Positions 26,378 through 34,769 of a stretch of 41,194 nt of DNA are shown here, one piece after another; position 1 is the stretch's first letter; the number at the start of each line of letters is the position of its first letter. The position numbers and the translations under genes are program-made. The notes under the pieces were generated by a model, which did no database searches, was not told the origin of the DNA, and was given only the letters and a program-made list of their open reading frames with translations. The stretch covers positions 1 to 41,194 of the forward strand of contig CANFWR010000007.1 in the NCBI GenBank assembly GCA_947450865.1, written 5' to 3'. Source of the DNA: Cytophagaceae bacterium. Its GTDB lineage: Bacteria > Bacteroidota > Bacteroidia > Cytophagales > Spirosomataceae.

Positions 26378-26416
26378 TACATTTGTCCAGTTTATTATAT
26401 AAATTATTGGACAAAT
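26378..26416 (+). promoter_or_regulatory. AbiE promoter with overlapping inverted-repeat operator
   Basis: A perfect TAnnTTTG match, TACATTTG (26378-26385), overlaps the left arm of a perfect 9-bp inverted repeat, ATTTGTCCA (26381-26389) and TGGACAAAT (26408-26416), with an 18-base AT-only spacer apart from one G. The right arm ends 2 bases before the antitoxin ATG. AbiEi-type antitoxins are known to autorepress by binding inverted repeats in their promoter, and this arrangement fits that. Confidence 0.75.
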
Positions 26417-26418
26417 AT

Positions 26419-27144
26419 ATGAAGGTCACACAATTTATTTCAGAAAGGATAGAAAAATTGCCAGCGGGTTTAGTATTTACTCAGTCTAGCTTTGAGTTAG
26501 ATTTTGCCAAAAGGGAAGCTGCAATAAAGGCCTTAAATAGATTAGTTGAAGCTGGTAAAATTGAAAAATTAGCAAAAGGGAAATTCTACAAACCTGAAGT
26601 AACCGTATTTGGTAAACTTAAGCCATCTAGTGATGAAATACTTAAGGATTTAATAGAAGAAAAGGGTTGTGCAAAAGGGTATTTAACAGGATATTCTATT
26701 TTTAATAAATTAGGACTTACTACCCAAGTAAGTAACGCTATTCAAATAGGAAGGAATGATTTTAGGCCACCTTTAAGCCGTGATTTTTATTCCATCACTT
26801 TTGTTAAGCAAAAAAATAAGATAACAGCGGCATCAATACCCTTATTGCAAATATTGGATTCTATTCGATTTATCAAAAAAGTACCTGATGCATCATTATC
26901 AAGTTGTTGTTACAGACTCCTTACTATACTTTCTAACTTGTCATCCCAAGAGCAGAGCGCTTTAGTGCAGTTGGCAATGCAATACAATCCAGCAACACGT
27001 GCCTTGACAGGAGCTATGTTTGACCAGTTAAATAAAGAAGAGTTAAGCATCTCTTTATTTAGAACTTTGAACCCTATTACTAGCTACAAATTTACAGGGC
27101 TTCAAAACGTACTTACAACCACTAATAAATGGAATATTGAATGA
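26419..27144 (+). CDS. AbiEi-like antitoxin (DUF6088-type), transcriptional autorepressor
   Basis: A 241-residue protein starting MKVTQFISERIEKLPAG. The ORF-track start 36 bases upstream lies in the operator and is rejected. The N-terminal about 65 residues form a winged helix (FAKREAAIKALNRLVEAGKIEKLAKGKFY), followed by the antitoxin domain (KGYLTGYSIFNKLGLTTQVSN). It is expected to bind the inverted repeat at its promoter and to counteract the AbiEii toxin encoded next; the two overlap by ATGA. The gene is visibly more AT-rich than its neighbours and uses many TTA, ATA and AAA codons, which suggests horizontal acquisition. Confidence 0.85.
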   Translation: MKVTQFISERIEKLPAGLVFTQSSFELDFAKREAAIKALNRLVEAGKIEKLAKGKFYKPEVTVFGKLKPSSDEILKDLIEEKGCAKGYLTGYSIFNKLGLTTQVSNAIQIGRNDFRPPLSRDFYSITFVKQKNKITAASIPLLQILDSIRFIKKVPDASLSSCCYRLLTILSNLSSQEQSALVQLAMQYNPATRALTGAMFDQLNKEELSISLFRTLNPITSYKFTGLQNVLTTTNKWNIE

Positions 27145-28085
27145 ATCTGCATGAAGACAAAACAGTATTTATAGAATTAATAAGAGCCACTTCAGACCAT
27201 TATAAAATTAAGAGTGAATTTATTGAAAAGGATTATTGGTTAACTTTTGTTTTGAGACAACTAGCCAATTCTAATTATTTACAAAATGCTGTTTTTAAAG
27301 GTGGTACTTCTTTGTCAAAAGCCTATAAATTAATCGATCGATTTTCAGAAGATATCGATATTGCAATCATAAGTGAAAGTTCAGATTCAGGTAATAATGT
27401 TAAAAATCTCTTGAGGTCAGTAGAGAAGGAAATAACCCAAGGTTTTATTGATTTTCATTTGGAGGGTGTCACAAGTAAAGGTTCTAGGTATCGAAAATCA
27501 GTTATTCAATTCCAGTCATCTCTCGATTCTACTATTTTAGATAAGTTGATCATAGAGGTTAATGCATTTGCAAATCCTTTTCCATTTAAACAAATGGAAT
27601 TAAGTAGTCTAGTTTTTTCATTTTTGACTTTTAGTAAAAATCTGGATTATGTCAGATTATATAATCTGCATCCATTCAAATTAAATGTATTGAGTCTTGA
27701 TCAGACCCTGATTGAAAAAATGGTTTCTCTGATACGTTTTTCTTTTGATAAAAATCCTGTTGAAAGCCTCTCTAAGAAAATCAGGCATTTTTATGATATC
27801 TATTTTTTATGCTCGCACATGGATTGCATTAAGTTATTTGAATCTAATACAATCAAAATTCGATTCAATAAATTGTGGGAACACGACCTAGCACTCTTTG
27901 ATGAGCCTGATGGTTGGAAAGAAAAATTAGTTATAGATTCTCCTTTATTAACTGATTTTGATGGGGTTTGGAATCAGTTAAAATCACGCTATAAATTAGA
28001 ATTAACAGCACTTGCATACAACTCCATACCACCAGCGGAATTAATTGCTACTAACTTCAAAACCTTGTTATCGAGGATAAGGTAA
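27141..28085 (+). CDS. AbiEii/AbiGii family nucleotidyltransferase toxin
   Basis: A 314-residue member of the AbiEii toxin family. Known motifs are in order: GGTSLSK (54-60), the acidic pair in RFSEDIDI (about 68-74), LIEK (191-194) and the late RHFYDIYFL. These define the nucleotidyltransferase-like fold. Related toxins (MenT) modify tRNA acceptor ends using NTPs, and AbiE systems can block phage by abortive infection. The four-base overlap with the antitoxin gene implies translational coupling. Base composition matches the antitoxin and not the flanks. All motif residues are present, so the toxin appears intact. Confidence 0.9.
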   Translation: MNLHEDKTVFIELIRATSDHYKIKSEFIEKDYWLTFVLRQLANSNYLQNAVFKGGTSLSKAYKLIDRFSEDIDIAIISESSDSGNNVKNLLRSVEKEITQGFIDFHLEGVTSKGSRYRKSVIQFQSSLDSTILDKLIIEVNAFANPFPFKQMELSSLVFSFLTFSKNLDYVRLYNLHPFKLNVLSLDQTLIEKMVSLIRFSFDKNPVESLSKKIRHFYDIYFLCSHMDCIKLFESNTIKIRFNKLWEHDLALFDEPDGWKEKLVIDSPLLTDFDGVWNQLKSRYKLELTALAYNSIPPAELIATNFKTLLSRIR

Positions 28086-28093
28086 TCACAAAA

Positions 28094-28121
28094 AAAAGCC
28101 CGCTATCTCTAGCGGGCTTTT
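28094..28121. terminator. Bidirectional terminator between the AbiEii toxin and the zinc-ribbon gene
   Basis: AAAAGCCCGCTA-TCTC-TAGCGGGCTTTT forms a perfect 12-bp stem preceded by further A residues. It lies between two convergent genes and can serve both. Confidence 0.9.
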
Positions 28122-28140
28122 CCATTGTATTTTATTGAAA

Positions 28141-28950
28141 TTACTCAGCAGCAGCTGCTTCTGCTTTTGGTGCTGCTTTAGCGCGCGATTTCTTTTCTTT
28201 CTCTGGTGCTGGGATCACATCTTCTACACCGGCGAATACGCGTCCGCAATGCTCGCAAACTAAGATTTTCTTCTTGTCTTTGATGTCTGTTTGACGTTGT
28301 GGTGGAACAGAGCTGAAACAGCCGCCACACGCACCACGCTTCACTAAAACAACTGCTAAGCCGTTACGTGCATTATCGCGTAATTTTGTGTATGATTTGA
28401 AAAGACGCTCGTCTACCGTTTTCACCGCTTTCTCGCGATCTTTCAATGATTTTTGCTCATCTTCTTCGCTTTCAGCGATGATCACTTGCAATTCATTTTG
28501 TTTGATTTCAAGGTCTTTCTTGCGATCGAATAAATTCGATTCAACTGAAGCGATTTCATCATTTTTGTTCAAAACTTTGAAGTCGATTTCTTTGATACGC
28601 TTGTCAGCAATTTCCATTTCGATTCCTTGCAATTCAATTTCTTTAGAAATCGCATCGAATTCGCGGTTATTGCGCACATTCATTTGTTGTTCCTTGTACT
28701 TAATGATTAAGTTATCAGAGTTTTTCTTTGCGATTCTGTAGTTAGCAATTTGCTCTTCAAAATCAGCTACGTCTTGCTGGAATTTAGCCAAACGAGTTTC
28801 TAAACCCATGATCTCGTCTTCTAAATCACGAACTTCTTCGGGTAAATCACCCCGAACTTTGCGTATAGAATCTAAGTTTGTATCAATTGTTTGAAGCTTT
28901 AATAGGGCCTCTAACTTTTGGGCAATCGTTGTTTCGGTAACTGTAGCCAT
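28141..28950 (-). CDS. Coiled-coil protein with C4 zinc ribbon
   Basis: A 269-residue protein. Residues about 10-190 are strongly charged heptad-like sequence predicted to form a long antiparallel coiled coil. A C-terminal zinc ribbon follows with C208/C211 (CGGC) and C232/C235 (CEHC). The tail is rich in Ala, Lys and Glu. This is the CT398/CdsZ-like family, widespread and often encoded next to Nif3-like proteins; it is suspected to bind nucleic acid or secretion components, without a settled role. It lies 39 bases downstream of the Nif3-like gene on the same strand, the usual pairing. Confidence 0.88.
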   Translation of the reverse strand: MATVTETTIAQKLEALLKLQTIDTNLDSIRKVRGDLPEEVRDLEDEIMGLETRLAKFQQDVADFEEQIANYRIAKKNSDNLIIKYKEQQMNVRNNREFDAISKEIELQGIEMEIADKRIKEIDFKVLNKNDEIASVESNLFDRKKDLEIKQNELQVIIAESEEDEQKSLKDREKAVKTVDERLFKSYTKLRDNARNGLAVVLVKRGACGGCFSSVPPQRQTDIKDKKKILVCEHCGRVFAGVEDVIPAPEKEKKSRAKAAPKAEAAAAE

Positions 28951-28989
28951 TATTCTATTTTATTTGAATTGTCTAAATTCTATCCTTTA

Positions 28990-30084
28990 TCAGGCGTTGA
29001 ATACAGGATTTGTATTTGTTTCGCTTTTCAGGAGAACCGCAAAAGTACTAATTTTTTTTGATAAATAGTCATGTATCGCATCAATAATCATGACTTCTGA
29101 CTCGTAATGCCCCACATCGATGATTAAACATTGATTTTCTGCGTCAAAAAATTCGTGGTACTTAATATCTGCCGAAATATAGGCGTCACAACCTTGTTTT
29201 ACCGCTTCTTTTATTAAGAAACTTCCTGCTCCACCACAAACTGCCACCTTGGAGATTGGCCTTGAGGGTAACGCAGTGTGCTTGAGGGCTTTGAGGCCTA
29301 GACGTTTTTTGGCAAAAGTAATAAACTCCTCAGGTGACAAGGGTTTTTCCAAAGTCCCTACGTAGCCAGCACCCACATCCTGCCACGAATTATCAAGTGA
29401 ATGAATAGAATAGGCCACCTCTTCGTAGGGATGGGCAGCTTTTAGCGCGCTCAAAATTTGACCAGATAGATGCGTGGGGAAAATCATCTCCACCTTCACT
29501 TCGTTCACCTCAGATAAGATGCCAGCAGATCCCGTGTGCGGATTTGCTTCCGTAGAAGGCTGAAAACGTCCTAAACCCTCCTGGGTAAAGCTGCAATTCG
29601 AATACTCCCCAATATTTCCTGCACCAGCTGTGTGCAAAGCCTCTCTTACTGCTTTTTCGTGCGAAACAGGCACATAATACTGCAACGCTTTCAAGACATC
29701 GCGCATCGGTTTCAACACCTGGCCCGTAATGCCTAATTTTTGGGCTAGCTGGTAGCTGACTCCCTTAGGCGAATGATCTAAATTGGTGTGACAGCTATAT
29801 ATACAAACATTATTTTGAATGGCCTTGATGACCGTTCGTTCGACATAGTTTGCCCCAGTGATTCGTTTTAACCCGGAAAAAATGATGGGATGGTGCGAAA
29901 TTATCAAGTTGCAGCCCTTTTTAATCGCTTCCTCAACGACTTCCTCGGTGCAATCTAGGCTGATTAAAACCCCTTTTACTTCTGCTGAGCGGTCGCCTAC
30001 CAGCAACCCAGAATTATCGTAGGATTCTTGCCAGGCCAAAGGAGCCCACGACTCAATATATTCACAAATTTCTCTTATTTGCAT
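28990..30084 (-). CDS. Nif3-like dinuclear metal centre hexameric protein
   Basis: A 364-residue protein of the Nif3/YbgI/GTP cyclohydrolase I type 2 family. Metal-binding motifs include ISHHPIIFSGLK at the N-terminal half, CHTNLDHSPKGV, and the C-terminal half HYESE with GGAGSFLIKEA. The central insertion (about 130-240) is the PII-like domain found in long Nif3 proteins. The molecular function is not settled, and a hydrolase role is suspected from the metal site. It precedes the zinc-ribbon coiled-coil gene in an apparent two-gene unit. Confidence 0.9.
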   Translation of the reverse strand: MQIREICEYIESWAPLAWQESYDNSGLLVGDRSAEVKGVLISLDCTEEVVEEAIKKGCNLIISHHPIIFSGLKRITGANYVERTVIKAIQNNVCIYSCHTNLDHSPKGVSYQLAQKLGITGQVLKPMRDVLKALQYYVPVSHEKAVREALHTAGAGNIGEYSNCSFTQEGLGRFQPSTEANPHTGSAGILSEVNEVKVEMIFPTHLSGQILSALKAAHPYEEVAYSIHSLDNSWQDVGAGYVGTLEKPLSPEEFITFAKKRLGLKALKHTALPSRPISKVAVCGGAGSFLIKEAVKQGCDAYISADIKYHEFFDAENQCLIIDVGHYESEVMIIDAIHDYLSKKISTFAVLLKSETNTNPVFNA

Positions 30085-30157
30085 GCTTATACGTTCATTT
30101 TGACTGCAATTTAGGAAATCTAATGGTATATTTAACCTTTCAAATTTATCCTATTTT

Positions 30158-30595
30158 ATGCGAATTAGACCAGCGGCTCTCATCATAGAAAATAATCACG
30201 TACTTTTTATGCGCTACGATTATCCGGGGGGCAGCAAATTCACTTTGCCTGGGGGTAATGTCGATGTAGGAGAAACATTTCCGGTTTGCATTGCACGCGA
30301 GTGCGAAGAAGAATTAGGAATTGAGGTAGAAGTGGGTGATTTGATTGCTGTAGGTCAAGTTCATGCAACGGCTGATTTTGCAGCGTGCGCTCACCTGATT
30401 TTTGAAGGGGATATTGTGGGAGGAATTCCACAGTTGCATTTAGAAGAAACAACAGCCAATGACATAGTCTGGGTTCCTGCAGATAAAATAGCGGAATTGA
30501 ATGTCTATCCTGCGTTAAATGACGCCATTTTGGATTTCATTCACACGGGAAAGAAAGGACAATTCGTAGGAACGCTTAAGCAGATTTGGCTTTAA
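30158..30595 (+). CDS. Nudix hydrolase
   Basis: A 145-residue protein with an intact Nudix box, GGNVDVGETFPVCIARECEEELGI, so a catalytically competent pyrophosphohydrolase is expected, in contrast to the degenerate regulator at 16513. The substrate cannot be deduced. Its last 20 bases overlap the 3' end of the convergent symporter gene on the other strand, so there is no room for a separate terminator between them. Confidence 0.9.
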   Translation: MRIRPAALIIENNHVLFMRYDYPGGSKFTLPGGNVDVGETFPVCIARECEEELGIEVEVGDLIAVGQVHATADFAACAHLIFEGDIVGGIPQLHLEETTANDIVWVPADKIAELNVYPALNDAILDFIHTGKKGQFVGTLKQIWL

Positions 30596-31952
30596 TTTGA
30601 TTTCCCACGAGCAAGCCGATCAATCCGGCCAAAAGTCCAAACCACACTGCTGGAATTTCTGATGGGCTGATGAAGTGAAAATAGCCCCAAAACACTAATC
30701 CCAATACCATACTAAAGTGACTTCCCCATGGAGTAGTACGTTTCCACCAAAGGCCCGCATTCAGCGGTATGAACAAGGAAACGAGGCTGAAGGCAGAAGC
30801 TTCGCCCACCAGTTCGAAGATATTTTGACGTTCAATAGCCATAATAATACAGGCTAAAGTCACCAACACCACCGAAATGCGGATAAATAATAACACGATT
30901 TTGTCGGATGGACGGCGCATCAAAGGTTTTAGAATATTTTCCCCTAGAACGGAAGCCGGAGCCAAAATCGCCCCAGACGTGGTACTTAACAAGGCTGATA
31001 ATAAGGCACCTAAAAACAAAACCTGCATAGCCCGAGGCGTGAACTTCATCACTAAAGTAGGAATCAATAAGTCGTCTTCGTTCAGTAACGTAGGGTATAA
31101 TCGAACCGCAATAAAGGCGATTAACAAGGGCAAAAGAGCCACCGTCAAATACATTGCCCCTGCCGCAATACTCGCCCTCGCGGCTACTTTTTCACTTTTC
31201 GCGGACATGACACGCTGAAAAATATCTTGCTGCGGAATGGATCCAAACCCGATGGTAATCCAGGCGGCACCATAGACGAGCCAATCTTTCCAGGTATTTT
31301 CTCGAGGGATAGCCCGGAAGAAACCTTTGGGTTGTGAAGAGACGAGTTGGCTGAAATCCGGGACTTTGGCCCATAATAAATAGGCTAAAAATAGCAGGCC
31401 AGCAATTAAGATGATGTTGTGGAAAAAATCAGTCACCGAGATTGACCACATACCTCCTAAAAGCGTGTAGGCCATCACTAAGAGTGCGCCTATGATGATT
31501 CCCATCTCCACAGAAATAGGTAATAAAAGGTGCATCGTGAGCCCTAATGCCACTAATTGGGCAGATATCCAACCGAAATAGGACGGGATCATAATCACCG
31601 CAGACAACTTCTCTGAAAAAGCTCCAAATCGTATCCTAAAATAATCACTAAAGGTCAATACGGGTAAAGGATACAGTTTTCGCGCATAAATGGCCCCAAC
31701 TAAAAACAAGCCGACCGCCGCGCCAAAAGGTTCCTCAATAATCGCTAAAACACCACCGTGCACGAATTCCTTAGGCGCACCTAAAATCGTTTCAGACCCA
31801 AACCAAGTCGCGAAAGTCACCATCGTGGCCAATGCAAAGGGCAACGAACGCCCGGCCAACACGAAATCCTGAGTGGAATTCACCTTTTTACTAGCCCACC
31901 AGCCTACAGCTAGGTTCAAAGCAAGGTAAAAAATAACAAAAGCTACAAGCAT
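30576..31952 (-). CDS. Sodium:solute symporter (SSF family)
   Basis: A 458-residue inner-membrane transporter with about 12-13 hydrophobic segments. SSF features include the N-terminal DFVLAGRSLPF, FATWFGSETILGAP, and the middle GGMWSISVTDFFHNIILIAG and GFGSIPQQDIFQRVMSAK. The family couples Na+ influx to uptake of sugars, amino acids, carboxylates or vitamins; this sequence does not reveal which. It is divergent from the carboxypeptidase gene, with only 50 bases between their start codons. Confidence 0.9.
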   Translation of the reverse strand: MLVAFVIFYLALNLAVGWWASKKVNSTQDFVLAGRSLPFALATMVTFATWFGSETILGAPKEFVHGGVLAIIEEPFGAAVGLFLVGAIYARKLYPLPVLTFSDYFRIRFGAFSEKLSAVIMIPSYFGWISAQLVALGLTMHLLLPISVEMGIIIGALLVMAYTLLGGMWSISVTDFFHNIILIAGLLFLAYLLWAKVPDFSQLVSSQPKGFFRAIPRENTWKDWLVYGAAWITIGFGSIPQQDIFQRVMSAKSEKVAARASIAAGAMYLTVALLPLLIAFIAVRLYPTLLNEDDLLIPTLVMKFTPRAMQVLFLGALLSALLSTTSGAILAPASVLGENILKPLMRRPSDKIVLLFIRISVVLVTLACIIMAIERQNIFELVGEASAFSLVSLFIPLNAGLWWKRTTPWGSHFSMVLGLVFWGYFHFISPSEIPAVWFGLLAGLIGLLVGNQIKAKSA

Positions 31953-31971
31953 TCTTTTATCAAAATGAGCC

Positions 31972-31979
31972 CAAAAATA
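31972..31979 (-). promoter_or_regulatory. Predicted -7 element for the symporter gene
   Basis: TATTTTTG on the minus strand matches TAnnTTTG perfectly, 19 bases before the start codon. On the plus strand TACCTTTA (7/8) precedes the divergent carboxypeptidase gene. Neither has a clear -33 element. Confidence 0.35.
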
Positions 31980-32002
31980 CGAAAACCTTTTACCTTTATC
32001 CT

Positions 32003-33250
32003 ATGAAAAATCTAGCCTTTTTATTCCTGTTCGCTTTAGCAGGTTGCCAAAGCTCCCATTTGCAGATCGCCTTCAACGAATCGAGCCTCGCTCAGCGGGC
32101 CAGTGGCGTGATGATCAAGGACCTTTCGACCGGTAAAGTGCTTTTTGAAAAGAATGCAGATCAATACTTTATGCCTGCCTCTAACATGAAGCTGTTGACC
32201 TTTTTGCAGGCTAATCGAATTCTAGGCAGCCAAATCCCTTCCTTTAAATACCGCGAAACAAAGGATACCCTGTTTTTCTGGGGCACAGGCGATATTTCTA
32301 ACCTGCATCCTACGATCAAGAACACCTCATTACGTGATTTTTTAGCGGCTTCCTCTAAAGTATTAGTGTATGGATCGCCTTTGAAACCATTACCCATTCT
32401 AGGCTCAGGCTGGGCTTGGGATGATTATAATGACCACTATTCGGCAGAAAGATCGGATTTGCCTTTGTATGCGAACTTGGTGAATTTTTCGGCTTCTGCG
32501 AAACGCTGGAAGATTTTGCCGGATGCTTTCGAAGCCGTTTCTAAAACAGGAACTACTAAAGAAGTAAGACGCAACCGCCTATCGAATCAGTTTGAATTGC
32601 CGGTGTTGACTTCAGAGAAATATGGAGCTCAAGACGTGCCATTCATTACTTCTCCTGATATGACATCCTTTTTATTGACAGATACATTGCATAAATCGGT
32701 AGAGACCATGCCGCTCGCGGTACATCCGGATGCCCGTATTTTCTATGCCGGTAAGATGGACAGTTTGTACTTGCCTATGTTGCACGAAAGTGATAATGCC
32801 GTGGCGGAACAATTATTAGTGATGATCGCCGCAGAGAAAGGCTGGGATCCTTCGCAGGCGATAGAGAATCTGAAAAAAGAGCCAGGCAATGAATTTTTGG
32901 CTGATATTCGCTGGGTCGACGGCTCCGGTTTATCACGCTATAATTTAATTAGGCCAAAAGATTTCATCCATATCCTTGAGTTATTAGCGAAAGAAGTCGC
33001 CCCGGATCGTTTGCGCACTTTATTGCCTGAAGCCAGTAAAACGGGGACGATGCGCAATGTGCAGGATCTGAATGAGGGCGTTCGTATGTGGGCGAAGTCA
33101 GGCTCTTTCGGGAATACCTATGATCTTTCAGGTTATTATCTCACCAAAGACGGTAAGTTGCTTGCCTTCTCCGTCTTATCTAATTTAGGCAATGCGCCAG
33201 TGAGAGATATTAAGAAGTCGGTGGTGGATTTTTTGAGGGCGATACACTAG
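32003..33250 (+). CDS. D-alanyl-D-alanine carboxypeptidase/endopeptidase (S13, PBP4 type), lipoprotein
   Basis: A 415-residue penicillin-binding protein. The N-terminus MKNLAFLFLFALAGC is a lipoprotein signal (Cys15). The active-site motifs are SxxK as SNMK (S60, K63), SDN (263-265) and KSG at 365-367 in the place of KTG. DGSGLSRYN is a further S13 hallmark. It trims or opens peptidoglycan cross-links in the periplasm. It is shorter than E. coli DacB (about 477 aa), because the inserted domain between SxxK and SxN is smaller. It is followed by the repeat cluster. Confidence 0.92.
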   Translation: MKNLAFLFLFALAGCQSSHLQIAFNESSLAQRASGVMIKDLSTGKVLFEKNADQYFMPASNMKLLTFLQANRILGSQIPSFKYRETKDTLFFWGTGDISNLHPTIKNTSLRDFLAASSKVLVYGSPLKPLPILGSGWAWDDYNDHYSAERSDLPLYANLVNFSASAKRWKILPDAFEAVSKTGTTKEVRRNRLSNQFELPVLTSEKYGAQDVPFITSPDMTSFLLTDTLHKSVETMPLAVHPDARIFYAGKMDSLYLPMLHESDNAVAEQLLVMIAAEKGWDPSQAIENLKKEPGNEFLADIRWVDGSGLSRYNLIRPKDFIHILELLAKEVAPDRLRTLLPEASKTGTMRNVQDLNEGVRMWAKSGSFGNTYDLSGYYLTKDGKLLAFSVLSNLGNAPVRDIKKSVVDFLRAIH

Positions 33251-33481
33251 CAAATTGCAAAGAGCAAAGTTAAAAGTTCAAAGCAGGATTCGCCGGTGGC
33301 GACAACTATTTCAAATTTCAAATTGCAAAGAGCAAAGTTCAAAGTTGGAATCGCCGGTGGCGATGATTTTATGAACTTTGAAAGTCCTCTATTCTTTGGT
33401 CTTTGAACTTTGGTCTTTGCTCTTTGAAAGACCTCTATTCTTTGCCCTTTGAACTTTGGTCTTTGCTCTTTGAAAGACCTC
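33251..33481. repeat. Composite direct and inverted repeat cluster overlapping the permease 3' end
   Basis: The left half holds two copies of a 21-mer beginning CAAATTGCAAAGAGCAAAG (33251-33271 and 33319-33339), each followed by TCGCCGGTGGCGA, a small hairpin (33290-33302 and 33351-33363). The right half holds two perfect 35-base copies of a unit beginning CTTTGAACTTTGGTCTTTG (33401-33435 and 33447-33481, period 46), plus a diverged third copy near 33373. The left and right families are inverted relative to each other (CAAAGAGCAAAGTT against AACTTTG..CTTTGCTCTTTG). The cluster fills the whole gap after the carboxypeptidase gene and runs 47 bases into the permease coding sequence. Confidence 0.85.
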
Positions 33482-34769
33482 CGGTCTTAAAAATCAAAAA
33501 GCTAGCTAGGATAAACCCTACCACATACACCACACTCCCCAGATTCGTCACCAAGGTGCCTATCAAGAAGAGGGTAGAGATGATCACTAAAATCCACGGT
33601 AAAACGGGATATCCCCAAGCTAAATAAGGACGATTTAGGTTAGGCTCAGAGACGCGGAGCTTTAATAGTGACGCGAATCCAGCTAAATAACTAGCTACAA
33701 AAAAGAAGGTCGCAATGTCCGAAAGGCGTTCATTTATTTCTTTGCCGGCTAAAAGGAAAATACAAGCGGAGAAAACGGTTAAATGTGTCGCGGTGGTGGG
33801 AGAACCTGCTGCATTTACTTTTTCGGCCTGTTTGAAAAACAACCCATCACGACTCATCGAATAGATCACCCGCGGAGCGAACATCACTTGCGTGTTCAAG
33901 ATTCCCAAGATACTCAGCATTAAAAAGACGGTAATCCAGCGGCCCATGTCTGCGCCAAACAAGGCTTTCATCGTGTCAGCAGCTGCTAATTTACTCATTG
34001 AAAGGGTTTCGAGTGGTAGACTATACAAGATGCCCACATTAATCAACAAATAGATAAATGCGACGATGATGACGCCGATGAACATCGATTTTGGCATGGA
34101 TTTAACAGGATCCTTATTTTCTTCCGTGAAATAACTAGCGGTGTGCCAGCCGTCGAACGCATAAAAGATGGACAACAAGGCCGTCATGATGCCGGTCGTT
34201 AAAGGCAATCCTGTAGGTGCATGTGTCTGTTCCGCGAAAACGCCCCCACCACCGTACACAAAGCAGATGGCGATGAAAATCAATAGGGCCAAAGCCTTGA
34301 TGCCACTCAGCCATTCTTGGGATTTACCAGCCATCACCACCCCTAATTGATGGAAAAACCACAATAAGGCGAGGATTCCAATTGCGCAATAGACTAAATA
34401 GGGACTTAAGCTAGGGAAGACGATAATGAGGTATTCGCTAAACGTATAGGATCCAAAACCTAAAGCTGTCACGGTACCTAACCAACTCGTTAGTCCGACG
34501 AGGAAACCGATGTAGCGGCCAAAAGCCCGTTCCGCATAGCCGTACCAAGACCCTGCTTTGGGAATGGATAAACTTAATTCCAACACGCAGCTTACGCCTA
34601 AAAGGGCATAAATGGCTACTAAAACCCACAAGCTGAGGATTAATCCGGGGTCTTGTAAGGAGGCGGCAATGGGTCCAGGTTTACGTAAGATGCCAGTTCC
34701 CACGGTTCCGCCTAGTGTGACAGCGATCCCGAAACCGGTGCCTAAAACCTTCCAGAGCTTATTTTCCAT
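33435..34769 (-). CDS. APC family amino acid permease
   Basis: A 444-residue inner-membrane transporter with about 12 hydrophobic segments. The consensus start of APC carriers is visible as GGTVGTGILRKPGPIA, with the helix 6 region FYAFDGWHTASYFTEE. It would import or exchange amino acids; the substrate is unknown. The start overlaps the EEP gene by 11 bases. The last about 15 residues (SKSKDQSSKGKE) are encoded by the adjacent repeat units, giving a charged low-complexity tail that is probably not part of the ancestral protein. Confidence 0.9.
   Translation of the reverse strand: MENKLWKVLGTGFGIAVTLGGTVGTGILRKPGPIAASLQDPGLILSLWVLVAIYALLGVSCVLELSLSIPKAGSWYGYAERAFGRYIGFLVGLTSWLGTVTALGFGSYTFSEYLIIVFPSLSPYLVYCAIGILALLWFFHQLGVVMAGKSQEWLSGIKALALLIFIAICFVYGGGGVFAEQTHAPTGLPLTTGIMTALLSIFYAFDGWHTASYFTEENKDPVKSMPKSMFIGVIIVAFIYLLINVGILYSLPLETLSMSKLAAADTMKALFGADMGRWITVFLMLSILGILNTQVMFAPRVIYSMSRDGLFFKQAEKVNAAGSPTTATHLTVFSACIFLLAGKEINERLSDIATFFFVASYLAGFASLLKLRVSEPNLNRPYLAWGYPVLPWILVIISTLFLIGTLVTNLGSVVYVVGFILASFLIFKTGGLSKSKDQSSKGKE

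Noticed and set aside
33251-33481. Possible CRISPR array
   Set aside because: Repeat units vary in length, occur in two orientations and lack regular unique spacers, and no cas genes are present.
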